The notes under the pieces: model-generated | What the model was told of the DNA's origin: nothing | Seen by the model: only the letters and a program-made list of their open reading frames with translations | Databases searched by the model: none | Assembly: GCA_964516815.1 (NCBI GenBank) | Contig: CAZEXK010000001.1 | Coordinates: 1-64,000, forward strand | DNA from: CAIJNA01 sp964516815 | GTDB taxonomy: Bacteria; Campylobacterota; Campylobacteria; Campylobacterales; Arcobacteraceae | Length of the DNA stretch: 64,000 nt | Reading direction: 5' to 3' | Translations under genes and position numbers: made by a program | In this document: one piece after another, positions 34,586 to 43,492 of the stretch | Layout of the letters: each line of letters begins with the position of its first letter | Position numbering within the stretch: position 1 is the stretch's first letter

Positions 34586-35788
34586 TTAGTATAGATTAAC
34601 TGTATAATCTTTTGTAATTTTTTTATCAGTGCTAATTATACTACTATTTTCAAAAGGGTCAATTTTAAATTGAACAGCATCATCATTAATTGTTGCTAAC
34701 AATTCATTTTTATTAATTTCTGAAAATTTAAAAAATTCTTTTTTTCTTTGTCCCTTTAGTACACTTGTAGAATATCGCATAACTTTTGCTGGATTTATAG
34801 CTTTTCCATTTTTATATAATCCAAAATGTAAATGAGGCCCAGTACTTTGTCCAGTACTTCCAACATATCCAATTAATTGACCTTGTTTAACAATAGAACC
34901 TCTTTTAATATGAGGTGAAAATTTTGATTGATGAGCATACAATGATTTAAATCCACCTTTGTGAGAAATTTCAATTGTATTACCATAGCCGCCTTTTCTA
35001 CCTTTATACACAATTCTACCAGGTGCAGTTGCTCTTATTTTTCTTCCAATAGGTGCAGCATAATCAATACCTAAATGTGCTGTATATCTCTTTTTAATAG
35101 GGTGAAATCTTTTATGTGTGAACTTACTAGAAATTCTGCTATAAATTAATGGTACTTTAAAAAATACCGAAGTTAAACTTTTAGCTTTTTCATCATAATA
35201 TCTTTCATCAGATGGATTTTTATAGACATATATTTTTTGGTATTTACCTTGAACTGTTGTTGCAATTATTTCTGGTGTTCCATAATATTTACCCAATCTT
35301 ATTTTTTGTATATATTTAATAGCAATTTTATCATTGGGTTGTAATATTCTAAAATTGAATGCTTTTTTAAAATTTCTTACAAATTCATGCGCTAATTTAT
35401 AATTATTAGAGCTTGCTATAATATCATCATAAGGTGACTTTTTAATATTTACAAATAGTATTTTATTAACTTCACTATATATTATTGGAATTAATTCTAA
35501 TTGATAAGAAAGATTTTTTTTATAAATATGTATTTGCATTTCTTCACTAATAGGAATTAATATATTTTCTATTATGTCATTTTTATATGCAATTTGATAT
35601 TTTGTACCACTACGTATTTCACTAGATAGTTCTTTATCAATTTTAGAGAGATTAAAATATATATCTATTGGTATATATTTTTTGTTTAAAAAAGAGATTA
35701 AAGTTTCACCTTTATCCCATTCGTAGTCCAGTATTACTTTAGAAAAAGCAATATTACATAGTAAAAATAGCGCGATTATAAACTTCAA
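34586..35788 (-). CDS. periplasmic M23 peptidase
   Basis: 400 residues with a signal peptide (about 1-16), an N-terminal substrate-gating region (about 20-210) and a C-terminal LytM/M23 domain (about 225-335). The domain holds metal ligands: the His of HLGIDYAAP, and TGPHLHFGLY with the HxH pair. Helicobacter Csd and Campylobacter Pgp3-type M23 endopeptidases trim peptidoglycan cross-links and shape curved or helical cells. The Csd6-like gene diverges next to it, supporting a shape-control role. The exact Csd subtype cannot be fixed by eye. Confidence 0.88.
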   Translation of the reverse strand: MKFIIALFLLCNIAFSKVILDYEWDKGETLISFLNKKYIPIDIYFNLSKIDKELSSEIRSGTKYQIAYKNDIIENILIPISEEMQIHIYKKNLSYQLELIPIIYSEVNKILFVNIKKSPYDDIIASSNNYKLAHEFVRNFKKAFNFRILQPNDKIAIKYIQKIRLGKYYGTPEIIATTVQGKYQKIYVYKNPSDERYYDEKAKSLTSVFFKVPLIYSRISSKFTHKRFHPIKKRYTAHLGIDYAAPIGRKIRATAPGRIVYKGRKGGYGNTIEISHKGGFKSLYAHQSKFSPHIKRGSIVKQGQLIGYVGSTGQSTGPHLHFGLYKNGKAINPAKVMRYSTSVLKGQRKKEFFKFSEINKNELLATINDDAVQFKIDPFENSSIISTDKKITKDYTVNLY

Positions 35789-35833
35789 GTGTCTTCTTTT
35801 TTTAAATAGATATTGTATTAATTTTTTATTCGA

Positions 35834-35839
35834 TATAAT
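35834..35839 (+). promoter_or_regulatory. -10 box of the Csd6-like gene
   Basis: Perfect TATAAT. It overlaps the first possible ATG (35838), so transcription begins downstream of that ATG. This decides the start in favour of ATG 35871. Confidence 0.5.
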
Positions 35840-35870
35840 GCTACCAAAATTTATCTTAAAGAATATATAT

Positions 35871-36827
35871 ATGCTTAAAAAATTATTAGTGCTTGTTATG
35901 TTATGCTCATCATTGTTGTCAAATGTAGATTTTGTTAATCTTTATAAAAATAAAGGAATTAATGCTGTTGAAAAATTAATCAATAAAAAGTTAATTCAAA
36001 AAGAATATTGGCAAAATAAAATAAAAAATAAAAATTTAAGATATGGGTATTATGAATCTCATAAACAAATAGTAATTTGTTCAAAAGATTTAAGTGATAT
36101 TCAAATATATGACACAAAAGATGATAAATACACTTTTACAACAAATGTTATAACAGGTGAAAAATATGGAAATAAATATCTAAGAGGTGATTTAAAAACA
36201 CCTGTTGGAGTATATAAACTAACAAATAAATTAACTAAACTAGATCAATTTTATGGACCATTCGCCTTGGTTACAAATTACCCAAATGAATTTGACAAGT
36301 CTCTTGGAAAAACTGGTGATGGTATTTGGATACATGGTGTTCCATTTAAAGGAAGTAGAAATCCTTATACTAAGGGATGTATAGTAATACAAAATGATAA
36401 TTTAAAAATATTAGACTCTAGTATTGATTTAAAAAAATCGCTATTAATGATTCGTGAAGATGTAACAAATAATGCAGATATAAATGAAATTTCGCTTATA
36501 CTTTCTGAGCTTTTTAAATGGAGAAATGCTTGGAAGTTTAATGATTTTGAAAAATACATTTCATTTTATTCTAATGAGTTCAAAAGAACAAATGGTACAA
36601 ACTTAACCTCTTTTACAAAATATAAAAAATCTATTTTTCAAAAAAATGAAAAAAAAATAATCTTATTTAGAGATATCAATGTTATTTTATACCCAAATGA
36701 TTTAAATAAAGTTATGTATAAAATAAGTATGGATGAATATTATAAAACTAAAACCTATAAATTTGAAGGTTCTAAAGTATTATATGTTGAAATATTAAAT
36801 GGCAAAATGAAGATTTTACTAGAATAG
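35871..36827 (+). CDS. Csd6/Pgp2-like L,D-peptidase (YkuD fold)
   Basis: 318 residues from ATG 35871: signal peptide (about 1-19), then a YkuD catalytic domain with GIWIHGVP (His) and KGCIVI (catalytic Cys), and a C-terminal NTF2-like domain (RNAWKFNDFEKYISFYSNEF). This is the layout of Helicobacter Csd6 and Campylobacter Pgp2, L,D-carboxypeptidases that trim tetrapeptides to tripeptides and are needed for helical shape. An upstream ATG at 35838 lies in the promoter and is rejected. The 3' end overlaps the converging GNAT gene by 9 bases. Confidence 0.88.
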   Translation: MLKKLLVLVMLCSSLLSNVDFVNLYKNKGINAVEKLINKKLIQKEYWQNKIKNKNLRYGYYESHKQIVICSKDLSDIQIYDTKDDKYTFTTNVITGEKYGNKYLRGDLKTPVGVYKLTNKLTKLDQFYGPFALVTNYPNEFDKSLGKTGDGIWIHGVPFKGSRNPYTKGCIVIQNDNLKILDSSIDLKKSLLMIREDVTNNADINEISLILSELFKWRNAWKFNDFEKYISFYSNEFKRTNGTNLTSFTKYKKSIFQKNEKKIILFRDINVILYPNDLNKVMYKISMDEYYKTKTYKFEGSKVLYVEILNGKMKILLE

Positions 36828-37280
36828 TTTTAAGATTAAAGATGTTTCATCACAAATAGGAAAATGTTTACACTTAATACAATCAACCCAAATTTTATTA
36901 TCTGGTATTGAAGATTTATCTATAACTTTAAAATTAAATTTTAAAAATAAGTTTTCTTTGTATGTTAAAACCAAAAGTTCTTGCATATTTATTAATTTTG
37001 CTTCATCTATACAATGCTCAATAAGCTTTGTACCAACACCTTTACCTCTATAATCACTTTTAACAACTAAACTTCTAATTTCTGCTAAATTATTAGAATG
37101 AATATGTAAAGCTACAAAACCAATTAATATTTCATCATCATATACTATGTAATATGAACGAATATTAGTAGCCATTTCTGACTCACTCCTAACTAATATA
37201 TTTCCGTTTTCAACATCATCTAACACTAATTCTTGCATGTTCATTATATCATTTACTGTTGGTTTTATATATGTATACAT
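36819..37280 (-). CDS. GNAT acetyltransferase, probable short N-acetylglutamate synthase
   Basis: 153 residues. The acetyl-CoA loop is SDYRGKGVGTKL (about 88-99), with IRSLVVK before it as in ArgA-type GNATs. The C-terminal WVDCIKCKHFPICDETSLI, with four cysteines, resembles the tail of short stand-alone NAGS proteins that start arginine synthesis. No kinase-like domain is attached. Other GNAT substrates remain possible. It follows ysxC by 19 bases. Confidence 0.65.
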   Translation of the reverse strand: MYTYIKPTVNDIMNMQELVLDDVENGNILVRSESEMATNIRSYYIVYDDEILIGFVALHIHSNNLAEIRSLVVKSDYRGKGVGTKLIEHCIDEAKLINMQELLVLTYKENLFLKFNFKVIDKSSIPDNKIWVDCIKCKHFPICDETSLILKLF

Positions 37281-37299
37281 TTTGACCTAACCTTTTTTA

Positions 37300-37899
37300 T
37301 TAATTAAATATATATTCACTTATAGATTGTTCTAAATTAATTATACCTCTATTTTTTAAATTAGAAATAAATATTCCATTTGGGTATAGTTTCCTAAGTT
37401 TTGATAAGTCAGATTGTTTTAACTTATCTGTTTTTGTAAAAGCATTAATTACAATTTGATCCGCTCTTATTATATGTTGCAAAAAGTCATCAACGCTTTT
37501 ATCAATATCAAGTGATGTATGTCTAGCATCTATTAAATGTACATATATACGTAAAGATTGTCTCTTTTCTAAAAATTCTGTTAAGTTTTTATGCCAATCT
37601 TTTTTCAATGATTTAGAAACTTTTGCATAACCAAAACCAGGTAAATCAACAAATCTTGCATATTTATCTTCAATATTTTCTTCTTTACTTTTAAATCTAA
37701 TATCAAAATAATTTATAAGTTGTGTTTTTCCAGGTGTTGATGATGATTTTGCCAACGATTTTCTATTGGTTAAAGAATTCAACAATGATGATTTTCCAAC
37801 ATTACTTCTACCTAAAAATGCAATTTCCGCAATATCTGGGCTAGGCGAATCAGCAATACTAACAGCTGATTGTAAAAAACTTGCTTCTACTATTCTCAC
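37300..37899 (-). CDS. ysxC: ribosome-biogenesis GTPase YsxC/EngB
   Basis: 199-residue GTPase for large-subunit assembly: G1 GRSNVGKSSLLN, G2 STPGKTQLINYF, G3 DLPGFGYAKV, G4 FTKTDKLK. The start shares one base with the lptA stop, so it belongs to the lptA-lptC-kdsC-hisB run. Confidence 0.95.
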   Translation of the reverse strand: MRIVEASFLQSAVSIADSPSPDIAEIAFLGRSNVGKSSLLNSLTNRKSLAKSSSTPGKTQLINYFDIRFKSKEENIEDKYARFVDLPGFGYAKVSKSLKKDWHKNLTEFLEKRQSLRIYVHLIDARHTSLDIDKSVDDFLQHIIRADQIVINAFTKTDKLKQSDLSKLRKLYPNGIFISNLKNRGIINLEQSISEYIFN

Positions 37900-38363
37900 T
37901 ATTTTTCCTCCATTACAAATCTAAATTGTACTGGCTTATCTTTAGTACCTTTTATTTTAATTTGTCCTGTTTTTTCATTTATATATATATTTTCTCCTCT
38001 AATTATCTTTTTTGACAAAGTATCTTCTAAATATCCATTTCCAATAATTTCATATATTTCTTTGTTCATATCATAAGTTACTTTATCACCTTTTCCAATT
38101 AGTAAAGATTTGTTTTTTTTATTTAAAAATCTAAAACTTACATTACCAATTGCAATATATGATTTTATTTCGGTTTTATTTGTTTTTAAAGTTACTTCAT
38201 CACATAATAATGTATCTTTAGCTTTAATCATTGAAACATTACCCTTAAACAATATTATATTTTTTTGTTTATTTAAATCAAAATAATCTGCTTTTATATC
38301 AATATTAACTTTTTTTGCATATAAAAAATTTAAAAAAATTATTAATATTAAGATATATTTCAT
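37899..38363 (-). CDS. lptA: LPS transport periplasmic protein LptA
   Basis: 154 residues with a signal peptide (about 1-16) and an OstA beta-jellyroll. The strand pattern VNIDIKADYFDLNKQKN, IILFKGNVSMIKAKDTLLCDEVTL and a late EKTGQIKIKG is typical of the bridge that carries LPS across the periplasm. It overlaps lptC by 4 bases (ATGA). Confidence 0.85.
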   Translation of the reverse strand: MKYILILIIFLNFLYAKKVNIDIKADYFDLNKQKNIILFKGNVSMIKAKDTLLCDEVTLKTNKTEIKSYIAIGNVSFRFLNKKNKSLLIGKGDKVTYDMNKEIYEIIGNGYLEDTLSKKIIRGENIYINEKTGQIKIKGTKDKPVQFRFVMEEK

Positions 38364-38890
38364 TGTTCGCCTTTATTTAATTGTATTGAAAAATTAGTAG
38401 ATTTTGCTTGCATTATTTCTTTTTTTGCATCAAAATATAAATCATTTCCTAAAAGTAAATTTTGATTTATTTTTAAATTAAATTTATCTCTAGTACTTAT
38501 TATATTTTTTTTTGCATTAAATTCTACATAGTCACTTTGAAGTGTTATTAAATTTTTTGATTCCATTTCTAAAAATACTCTATGGTACAATTTATATGTA
38601 TCTTTCTTTTTTAATACATACTCAGCTGAAATAATATTAAAATTATCACTTTTATTTTTACTAATTATAGTAGCGTCATAAAGTTCATCTCGATCTTTAT
38701 AACTTAATGCTTTAGACGAATTTATAATTCTATTTACATTTTTACTTGTTATTTTATATAAAGTAGAATTATCAAATATAACTATTGGAATATTTGTATA
38801 TTGATTTGATATTTTTTTTTCTTCTATGTTTATATTTGTTAATACAATTGACATTACAATCAAAAATAAAATAAAAAAATTTATTCCCAT
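38360..38890 (-). CDS. lptC: LPS export inner-membrane protein LptC
   Basis: 176 residues with one N-terminal membrane anchor (about 4-18) and a periplasmic LptC-type strand-rich domain (ATIISKNKSDNFNIISAEYVLKK..., MESKNLITLQSDYVEFNAKKN). Similarity to LptC is weak by eye, as is usual for the family, but its position between kdsC and lptA is the classical order. A run of nine T is at 38812-38820. It overlaps kdsC by 10 bases. Confidence 0.8.
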   Translation of the reverse strand: MGINFFILFLIVMSIVLTNINIEEKKISNQYTNIPIVIFDNSTLYKITSKNVNRIINSSKALSYKDRDELYDATIISKNKSDNFNIISAEYVLKKKDTYKLYHRVFLEMESKNLITLQSDYVEFNAKKNIISTRDKFNLKINQNLLLGNDLYFDAKKEIMQAKSTNFSIQLNKGEQ

Positions 38891-39378
38891 AATTCTTTCA
38901 GTGCATTTTCTTTATCATCAAATTTTAATATATATTCAATCATTTCTCTTACTGCACCTTTACCACCATCATGTTTACATACTACATTAACTATATTTTT
39001 TATATCATCAACTGCATCATTTGGACAAAATGATAAATTTGCTTTTTTTAACATTGCATAATCATTTAAATCATCACCAATACAAGCTACATTTTTCCAT
39101 GTAAGATTTAGTTTCTTTAAAATATCTTCAATTACACTTTGTTTATCATGAATACCTTGATATAAGTGCCCAATACTTAGTTCATTTGATCTTTTTTCAA
39201 CAATATTGCTTTTTCTACCAGTAATAATAGCAGCCTCAAGATGTAACTTTTTTGTCCATGAAGCAATAGCCATTCCATCTTTTACATTAAATGATTTACT
39301 TTCATTTCCATTACTATCATATATTATTTGTCCATTTGTCAATGTACCATCAACATCTAAAACAATCAATTTTATCAT
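38881..39378 (-). CDS. kdsC: KDO 8-phosphate phosphatase
   Basis: 165-residue HAD phosphatase of the KdsC type: DVDGTLTNG (catalytic Asp pair), ITGRKSNIVEKR, and GDDLNDYAML. It lacks a cap domain as KdsC does, and makes free KDO for LPS inner core. The start shares a base with the hisB stop (TAATG). Confidence 0.92.
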   Translation of the reverse strand: MIKLIVLDVDGTLTNGQIIYDSNGNESKSFNVKDGMAIASWTKKLHLEAAIITGRKSNIVEKRSNELSIGHLYQGIHDKQSVIEDILKKLNLTWKNVACIGDDLNDYAMLKKANLSFCPNDAVDDIKNIVNVVCKHDGGKGAVREMIEYILKFDDKENALKELWE

Positions 39379-39950
39379 TAAAGTATACCTTTTGTACTAG
39401 GTATACCAATACTAGCATTTTTCGCTAAAGCTCTCCTAAGAGATACAGCAAAAGCTTTAAATGTAGCTTCTATTATATGATGTTTATTACTTCCTCTATC
39501 AAAAATAAGATGACATGTAATACCAGCATTTAAAACCAAGGCATGAAAAAATTCTTCAACTAATTCAACATCAAAGTTTCCAACTTTTCCCATAATATTA
39601 TATTTGTAAACCAAATAAGGTCTATTAGATAAATCTAATGCACAAGTACAAGATGCTTCATCCATGACAACTGTCGCATTTCCATATCTTTCAATAGCAT
39701 CAATTGGAAAAATTTCTTTTTTTAAAGCTTGTCCAATTACTATACCACAGTCTTCAACACTATGATGATCATCAATAAATGTATCTCCATCACATTTAAT
39801 ATTCAAACTTATACCACTGTGTTTTGAAAATGCATCAAGCATATGATCTAAAAAACCTATCCCTGTATCAATATTACAATCCGTACTTTTATTAATATCA
39901 AGTTTACAGTTAATTTTTGTTTCTTTTGTATTTCTATTTATTTGTGTCAT
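39378..39950 (-). CDS. hisB: imidazoleglycerol-phosphate dehydratase
   Basis: Step seven of histidine synthesis. The 190 residues are dehydratase only, with GFLDHMLDAFSKHSG, DDHHSVEDCGIVIG, EFFHALVLNAGI and HHIIEATFKAFAVSLRRA, the manganese-binding histidine motifs. The phosphatase domain present in enteric HisB is absent; the PHP phosphatase at 9475 could supply that step. It precedes kdsC in an LPS run, an unusual but translationally coupled neighbour. Confidence 0.96.
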   Translation of the reverse strand: MTQINRNTKETKINCKLDINKSTDCNIDTGIGFLDHMLDAFSKHSGISLNIKCDGDTFIDDHHSVEDCGIVIGQALKKEIFPIDAIERYGNATVVMDEASCTCALDLSNRPYLVYKYNIMGKVGNFDVELVEEFFHALVLNAGITCHLIFDRGSNKHHIIEATFKAFAVSLRRALAKNASIGIPSTKGIL

Positions 39951-39958
39951 TTTTTATC

Positions 39959-40762
39959 CTAATACTTTACTACAATTGCATTTTGTATTTGATTATTATT
40001 TTTATATGAATCAGCATGTTCATATGTTCTAAATTTACCAACCAAAACCTTATTCATAATCCTATAATCTGATTTTTCTTCTTTTATATAAGCCTTGTAA
40101 TTATCTTGTCTTAGTGAATTATATTCTCTTTTTACTTTTTTTGCACCTTCAATTCTAGAAAAAACACCTATTTGTAAATAAAAAGTTGCATTACTGTTGT
40201 ATTCAATATTGCTTTTTCTTTCATTATTATTATTAATTTCTCCATTAAAGCCTACAACTGTTAAATGTACATTAGCTGTACCTTTTTGAACCATGTCAAT
40301 ATCATGTGCAGCTTTATTTGATAAATCGATGATTCTTCCACTAATAAAAGGACCTCTATCATTTATTCTTACAATTGTACTTTTACCATTATCTTTATTA
40401 TAAACTTTGACCATAGTATTCATACGAAGTGTTTTAGAAGCTGCTGTTTGAGCATACATATTATATGTTTCACCATTAGAAGTTAATTTAGCATGAAAAT
40501 CAGGTCCATACCATGACGCAATACCTTCAAATGTTTCATTCATATGTGATTTACGAGGGTAATATCTTTTCCCATGTACAACATACGAGCGCATAGTAGC
40601 TCTTTGTACCGCAGCAGAGTTTCTCATTTTCTGATATGGTATTTTTTTGTATCCTTTTGAACTTGAATATTGTTTTGTACTAGAATATCTTTTTGATGCA
40701 CATGAACTAAAAGTAGCCATTACTACAATTAATAAGAATATTTTACCTATATTTAATAACAA
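39959..40762 (-). CDS. rlpA: RlpA family septal ring lytic transglycosylase/lipoprotein
   Basis: 267 residues. Lipoprotein signal with lipobox FSSC (Cys21), then a double-psi beta-barrel with GIASWYGPDFHAK, SNGETYNM and RINDRGPF (the Asp is catalytic in active RlpA). A C-terminal SPOR domain (about 195-265, starting FYLQIGVFSRIEGA) binds denuded septal glycan. The start overlaps mltD by 20 bases, pairing two wall lytic enzymes. Confidence 0.92.
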   Translation of the reverse strand: MLLNIGKIFLLIVVMATFSSCASKRYSSTKQYSSSKGYKKIPYQKMRNSAAVQRATMRSYVVHGKRYYPRKSHMNETFEGIASWYGPDFHAKLTSNGETYNMYAQTAASKTLRMNTMVKVYNKDNGKSTIVRINDRGPFISGRIIDLSNKAAHDIDMVQKGTANVHLTVVGFNGEINNNNERKSNIEYNSNATFYLQIGVFSRIEGAKKVKREYNSLRQDNYKAYIKEEKSDYRIMNKVLVGKFRTYEHADSYKNNNQIQNAIVVKY

Positions 40763-42122
40763 GTTTATCCCCTTTATATATTTTATTATTTTTTATATTA
40801 TTTGTATCAATTATTTTTTGTGTTGATACACCATATTTACGAGCAATTTTAAGTAAATTATCACCATTTTTTACTACATAAGTTTTGTCGATCTTATAAT
40901 TATTTAAATCCAAAGGTATTAACAATCTTTGATTAATTCTTAAAAAATCTGATTTTAAATTATTATATTTTTTAATTATTATATATCTTGTAGAATAAAG
41001 TTCCGCAATACTACTTAAATTATCACCTGATTTTACTATATAAATTTCAAATATTTTTGTTTTAATTTTTTTAATACTTTTAATATTTTTGTTAAATACT
41101 CCTAGAAAAATATTAGGAATATATATATCATAATATTTATTAGCAGGAGGTATAACATTTCTTAAAATGTGAGGATTCAGATCATTCATTTCATCTCTTG
41201 GCATACCAATAACTTCAGCAACATCACTTATTAAAATTCCACCTTTAACTCTTACTCTAGAAATAGCTTTTGAAACATCATTGTTTAACATGTTTTTACT
41301 ATTGATAATTATATTTTTATCATTACTCATCATAGCTAATGAGATAATTTTTTTAATATAATCTCTACTTTCTTGTGGTAAGTATTGTCTACTTAACTTA
41401 TCTTGTATAATAAGCAGCTCATTAATACCAGGTTTATACTTCCATTCCTTAACGATTTTGTATACTTTGTATAGTTTTGAAAACTTAACTCTTTTTTGTT
41501 GATATCCTTTAATTATATTTCTATATTTAATTATTTGAGGATCTTTTTTACATTTATTGTCCAAACAATACATATCAAGTGTAGCCCTAGTAATTGCTTC
41601 AATAACCCTAGCTTCTCCACAATTATAAGCCAATACTGCTAAATACCATTTACCAAACATTCCATATAATCTAAGTAAATATTGACTAGCAGCTGTACTT
41701 GATTTTTTAGGATCCATTCTTTCATCCGTATAATAACCCATATCTAAGTTATACGCTCTTGCTGTTGAAGGAATAAATTGCCAAAGTCCCATAGCTTTTT
41801 TAGGGGATCTTGCTTTTATTATAAAGTTAGATTCAGCCATTGCTAAATACAATAAAGACTCTGGCATGTTATTATTTCTAAATGTTTCTTTTATTATTTT
41901 TATGTATGGAGTAGAATTTTTTATTTTTCTAGCATATGAACTTTTAAATTTTTTATATGTATTTTCATAATATTTCTTAAAACCTTCATTATTAATATAT
42001 GAATCATCTAAATCTAATTCATATAATATTTTTAAATTTTTTTTAATTATATCATCTTGATTGCTAATCGCATATGAATAATTAAACAATAGTAAAAACA
42101 AAAATAAATATATTTTAATCAA
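40743..42122 (-). CDS. membrane-bound lytic transglycosylase D-like with two LysM domains
   Basis: 459 residues: signal peptide (about 1-17), SLT domain with catalytic Glu in LYLAMAESNF (about 93), then GLWQFIPSTARAYN and VLAYNCGEARV. Two LysM motifs follow at about 367-408 (KSGDNLSSIAELYS) and 415-459 (KNGDNLLKIARKYG). This is the MltD layout. It cleaves glycan strands and is held by LysM. It follows serS by 13 bases and precedes rlpA. Confidence 0.9.
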   Translation of the reverse strand: MIKIYLFLFLLLFNYSYAISNQDDIIKKNLKILYELDLDDSYINNEGFKKYYENTYKKFKSSYARKIKNSTPYIKIIKETFRNNNMPESLLYLAMAESNFIIKARSPKKAMGLWQFIPSTARAYNLDMGYYTDERMDPKKSSTAASQYLLRLYGMFGKWYLAVLAYNCGEARVIEAITRATLDMYCLDNKCKKDPQIIKYRNIIKGYQQKRVKFSKLYKVYKIVKEWKYKPGINELLIIQDKLSRQYLPQESRDYIKKIISLAMMSNDKNIIINSKNMLNNDVSKAISRVRVKGGILISDVAEVIGMPRDEMNDLNPHILRNVIPPANKYYDIYIPNIFLGVFNKNIKSIKKIKTKIFEIYIVKSGDNLSSIAELYSTRYIIIKKYNNLKSDFLRINQRLLIPLDLNNYKIDKTYVVKNGDNLLKIARKYGVSTQKIIDTNNIKNNKIYKGDKLVIKYR

Positions 42123-42135
42123 TTTAATTACTCAT

Positions 42136-43386
42136 TTATTCTTGGATGTATTTTTTTAATACATCTGGTACATTAATACTACCATCTTCATTTTGATGAT
42201 TTTCTATAATAGCTACCAAAGTTCGTCCAACTGCTAAAGAAGAACCATTTAATGTATGACATAATTTATTTTTCTTATTATCTTTATATCTAATTTTAGC
42301 CCTTCTTGCTTGAAAATCATATGTATTTGAAATAGACGATATTTCTCTATATTTCCCTTGTCCAGGTAACCAAACTTCCAAATCTGTTGTATATGATGCT
42401 GAAAAGCCTAAATCTCCTGTACACAATTGTACTATTTGATGTGGTAAATTTAATGAACTTAGCAAATCACTAGAACATTCAAGCATTTTATCAAATACCA
42501 TTTTTGATTGTTCTGGTTTAGTTATAGCTACTAGTTCAACTTTATCAAATTGATGTTGTCTAATCATTCCTCTAGTATCTCTTCCAGCACTTCCAGCTTC
42601 TTTTCTAAAACAAGGTGTATATGAAGTCAACAATAATGGTAATTCTTCTTCATTTATTATTTCATCACTATACAAATTTGTAAGTTGCACTTCAGCTGTA
42701 GGTATTAAATATAAGTCTTCACCTTCAATTTTAAATAAATCATCTTCAAATTTGGGAAGTTGCCCTGTACCTTTTAAAGTATTTGTATTAGCCATAAAAG
42801 GAACATACCATTCTTCAAAGCCTCTTTTTGAATTAAAATCTAAAAAATAATTTATTAAAGCTCTTTCTAACTTAGCTGCGATTGAATTTAAAGCGCAAAA
42901 TCTACTTTTAGCAAGTTTCACTCCTCGAGTAAAATCAATTATTCCAGTACTTTCACCAATATCCCAATGCTCTTTTGGTTCAAAATTAAACTCTCTTTTA
43001 CTTCCAATTGTTTTTATTACAATATTATCCTCTTCACTAAGTCCATAAGGTACATCATCATTTGGTATATTTGGTATATTTTCTAATTGAGAATTAATTT
43101 TAACTTCAGCATTTCGAACTTCTTCTTCTAACTCTTGTTTTTTACTTTTTAATTCATTTACTTGTTTTTGCAAAACTGATATATCTTGACCATCTTTTTT
43201 TAATTTTCCAAACTGTGAAGATATTTCATTTTGTTTAGCTTGTATATTTTCCATTTCTTGTCTGATTGTTTTTGCTTTTAAGATATCTTCTTTTAATGAA
43301 TTAAGAGAATTAACATCCACGCCTTTTTTCTTTAAAGAAGAAGAAACAAAATCAAAATCTTTTTGTAATAGTTTTATATCAATCAT
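42136..43386 (-). CDS. serS: seryl-tRNA synthetase
   Basis: 416 residues: N-terminal coiled-coil arm (about 30-100, rich in Lys/Gln/Glu) and class II core with motif 2 around FRKEAGSAGRDTRGMIRQHQF, TAEVQLTN, and motif 3 NGSSLAVGRTLVAIIENHQ. It is separated from flhA by 106 bases of AT-rich spacer. Confidence 0.97.
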   Translation of the reverse strand: MIDIKLLQKDFDFVSSSLKKKGVDVNSLNSLKEDILKAKTIRQEMENIQAKQNEISSQFGKLKKDGQDISVLQKQVNELKSKKQELEEEVRNAEVKINSQLENIPNIPNDDVPYGLSEEDNIVIKTIGSKREFNFEPKEHWDIGESTGIIDFTRGVKLAKSRFCALNSIAAKLERALINYFLDFNSKRGFEEWYVPFMANTNTLKGTGQLPKFEDDLFKIEGEDLYLIPTAEVQLTNLYSDEIINEEELPLLLTSYTPCFRKEAGSAGRDTRGMIRQHQFDKVELVAITKPEQSKMVFDKMLECSSDLLSSLNLPHQIVQLCTGDLGFSASYTTDLEVWLPGQGKYREISSISNTYDFQARRAKIRYKDNKKNKLCHTLNGSSLAVGRTLVAIIENHQNEDGSINVPDVLKKYIQE

Positions 43387-43492
43387 TTTATATCTTTAAA
43401 TACTTAAGTAGTATATATTGAATTGTTATTATCATTTAAATGACCTTATGTATATTTTTGTGTATTATACCTAAGATATTTAAGCATTTAAC

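Noticed and set aside
38360..38890. LptC gene as a random small membrane protein
   Set aside because: Its position between kdsC and lptA and the anchor-plus-strand layout favour LptC despite weak similarity.
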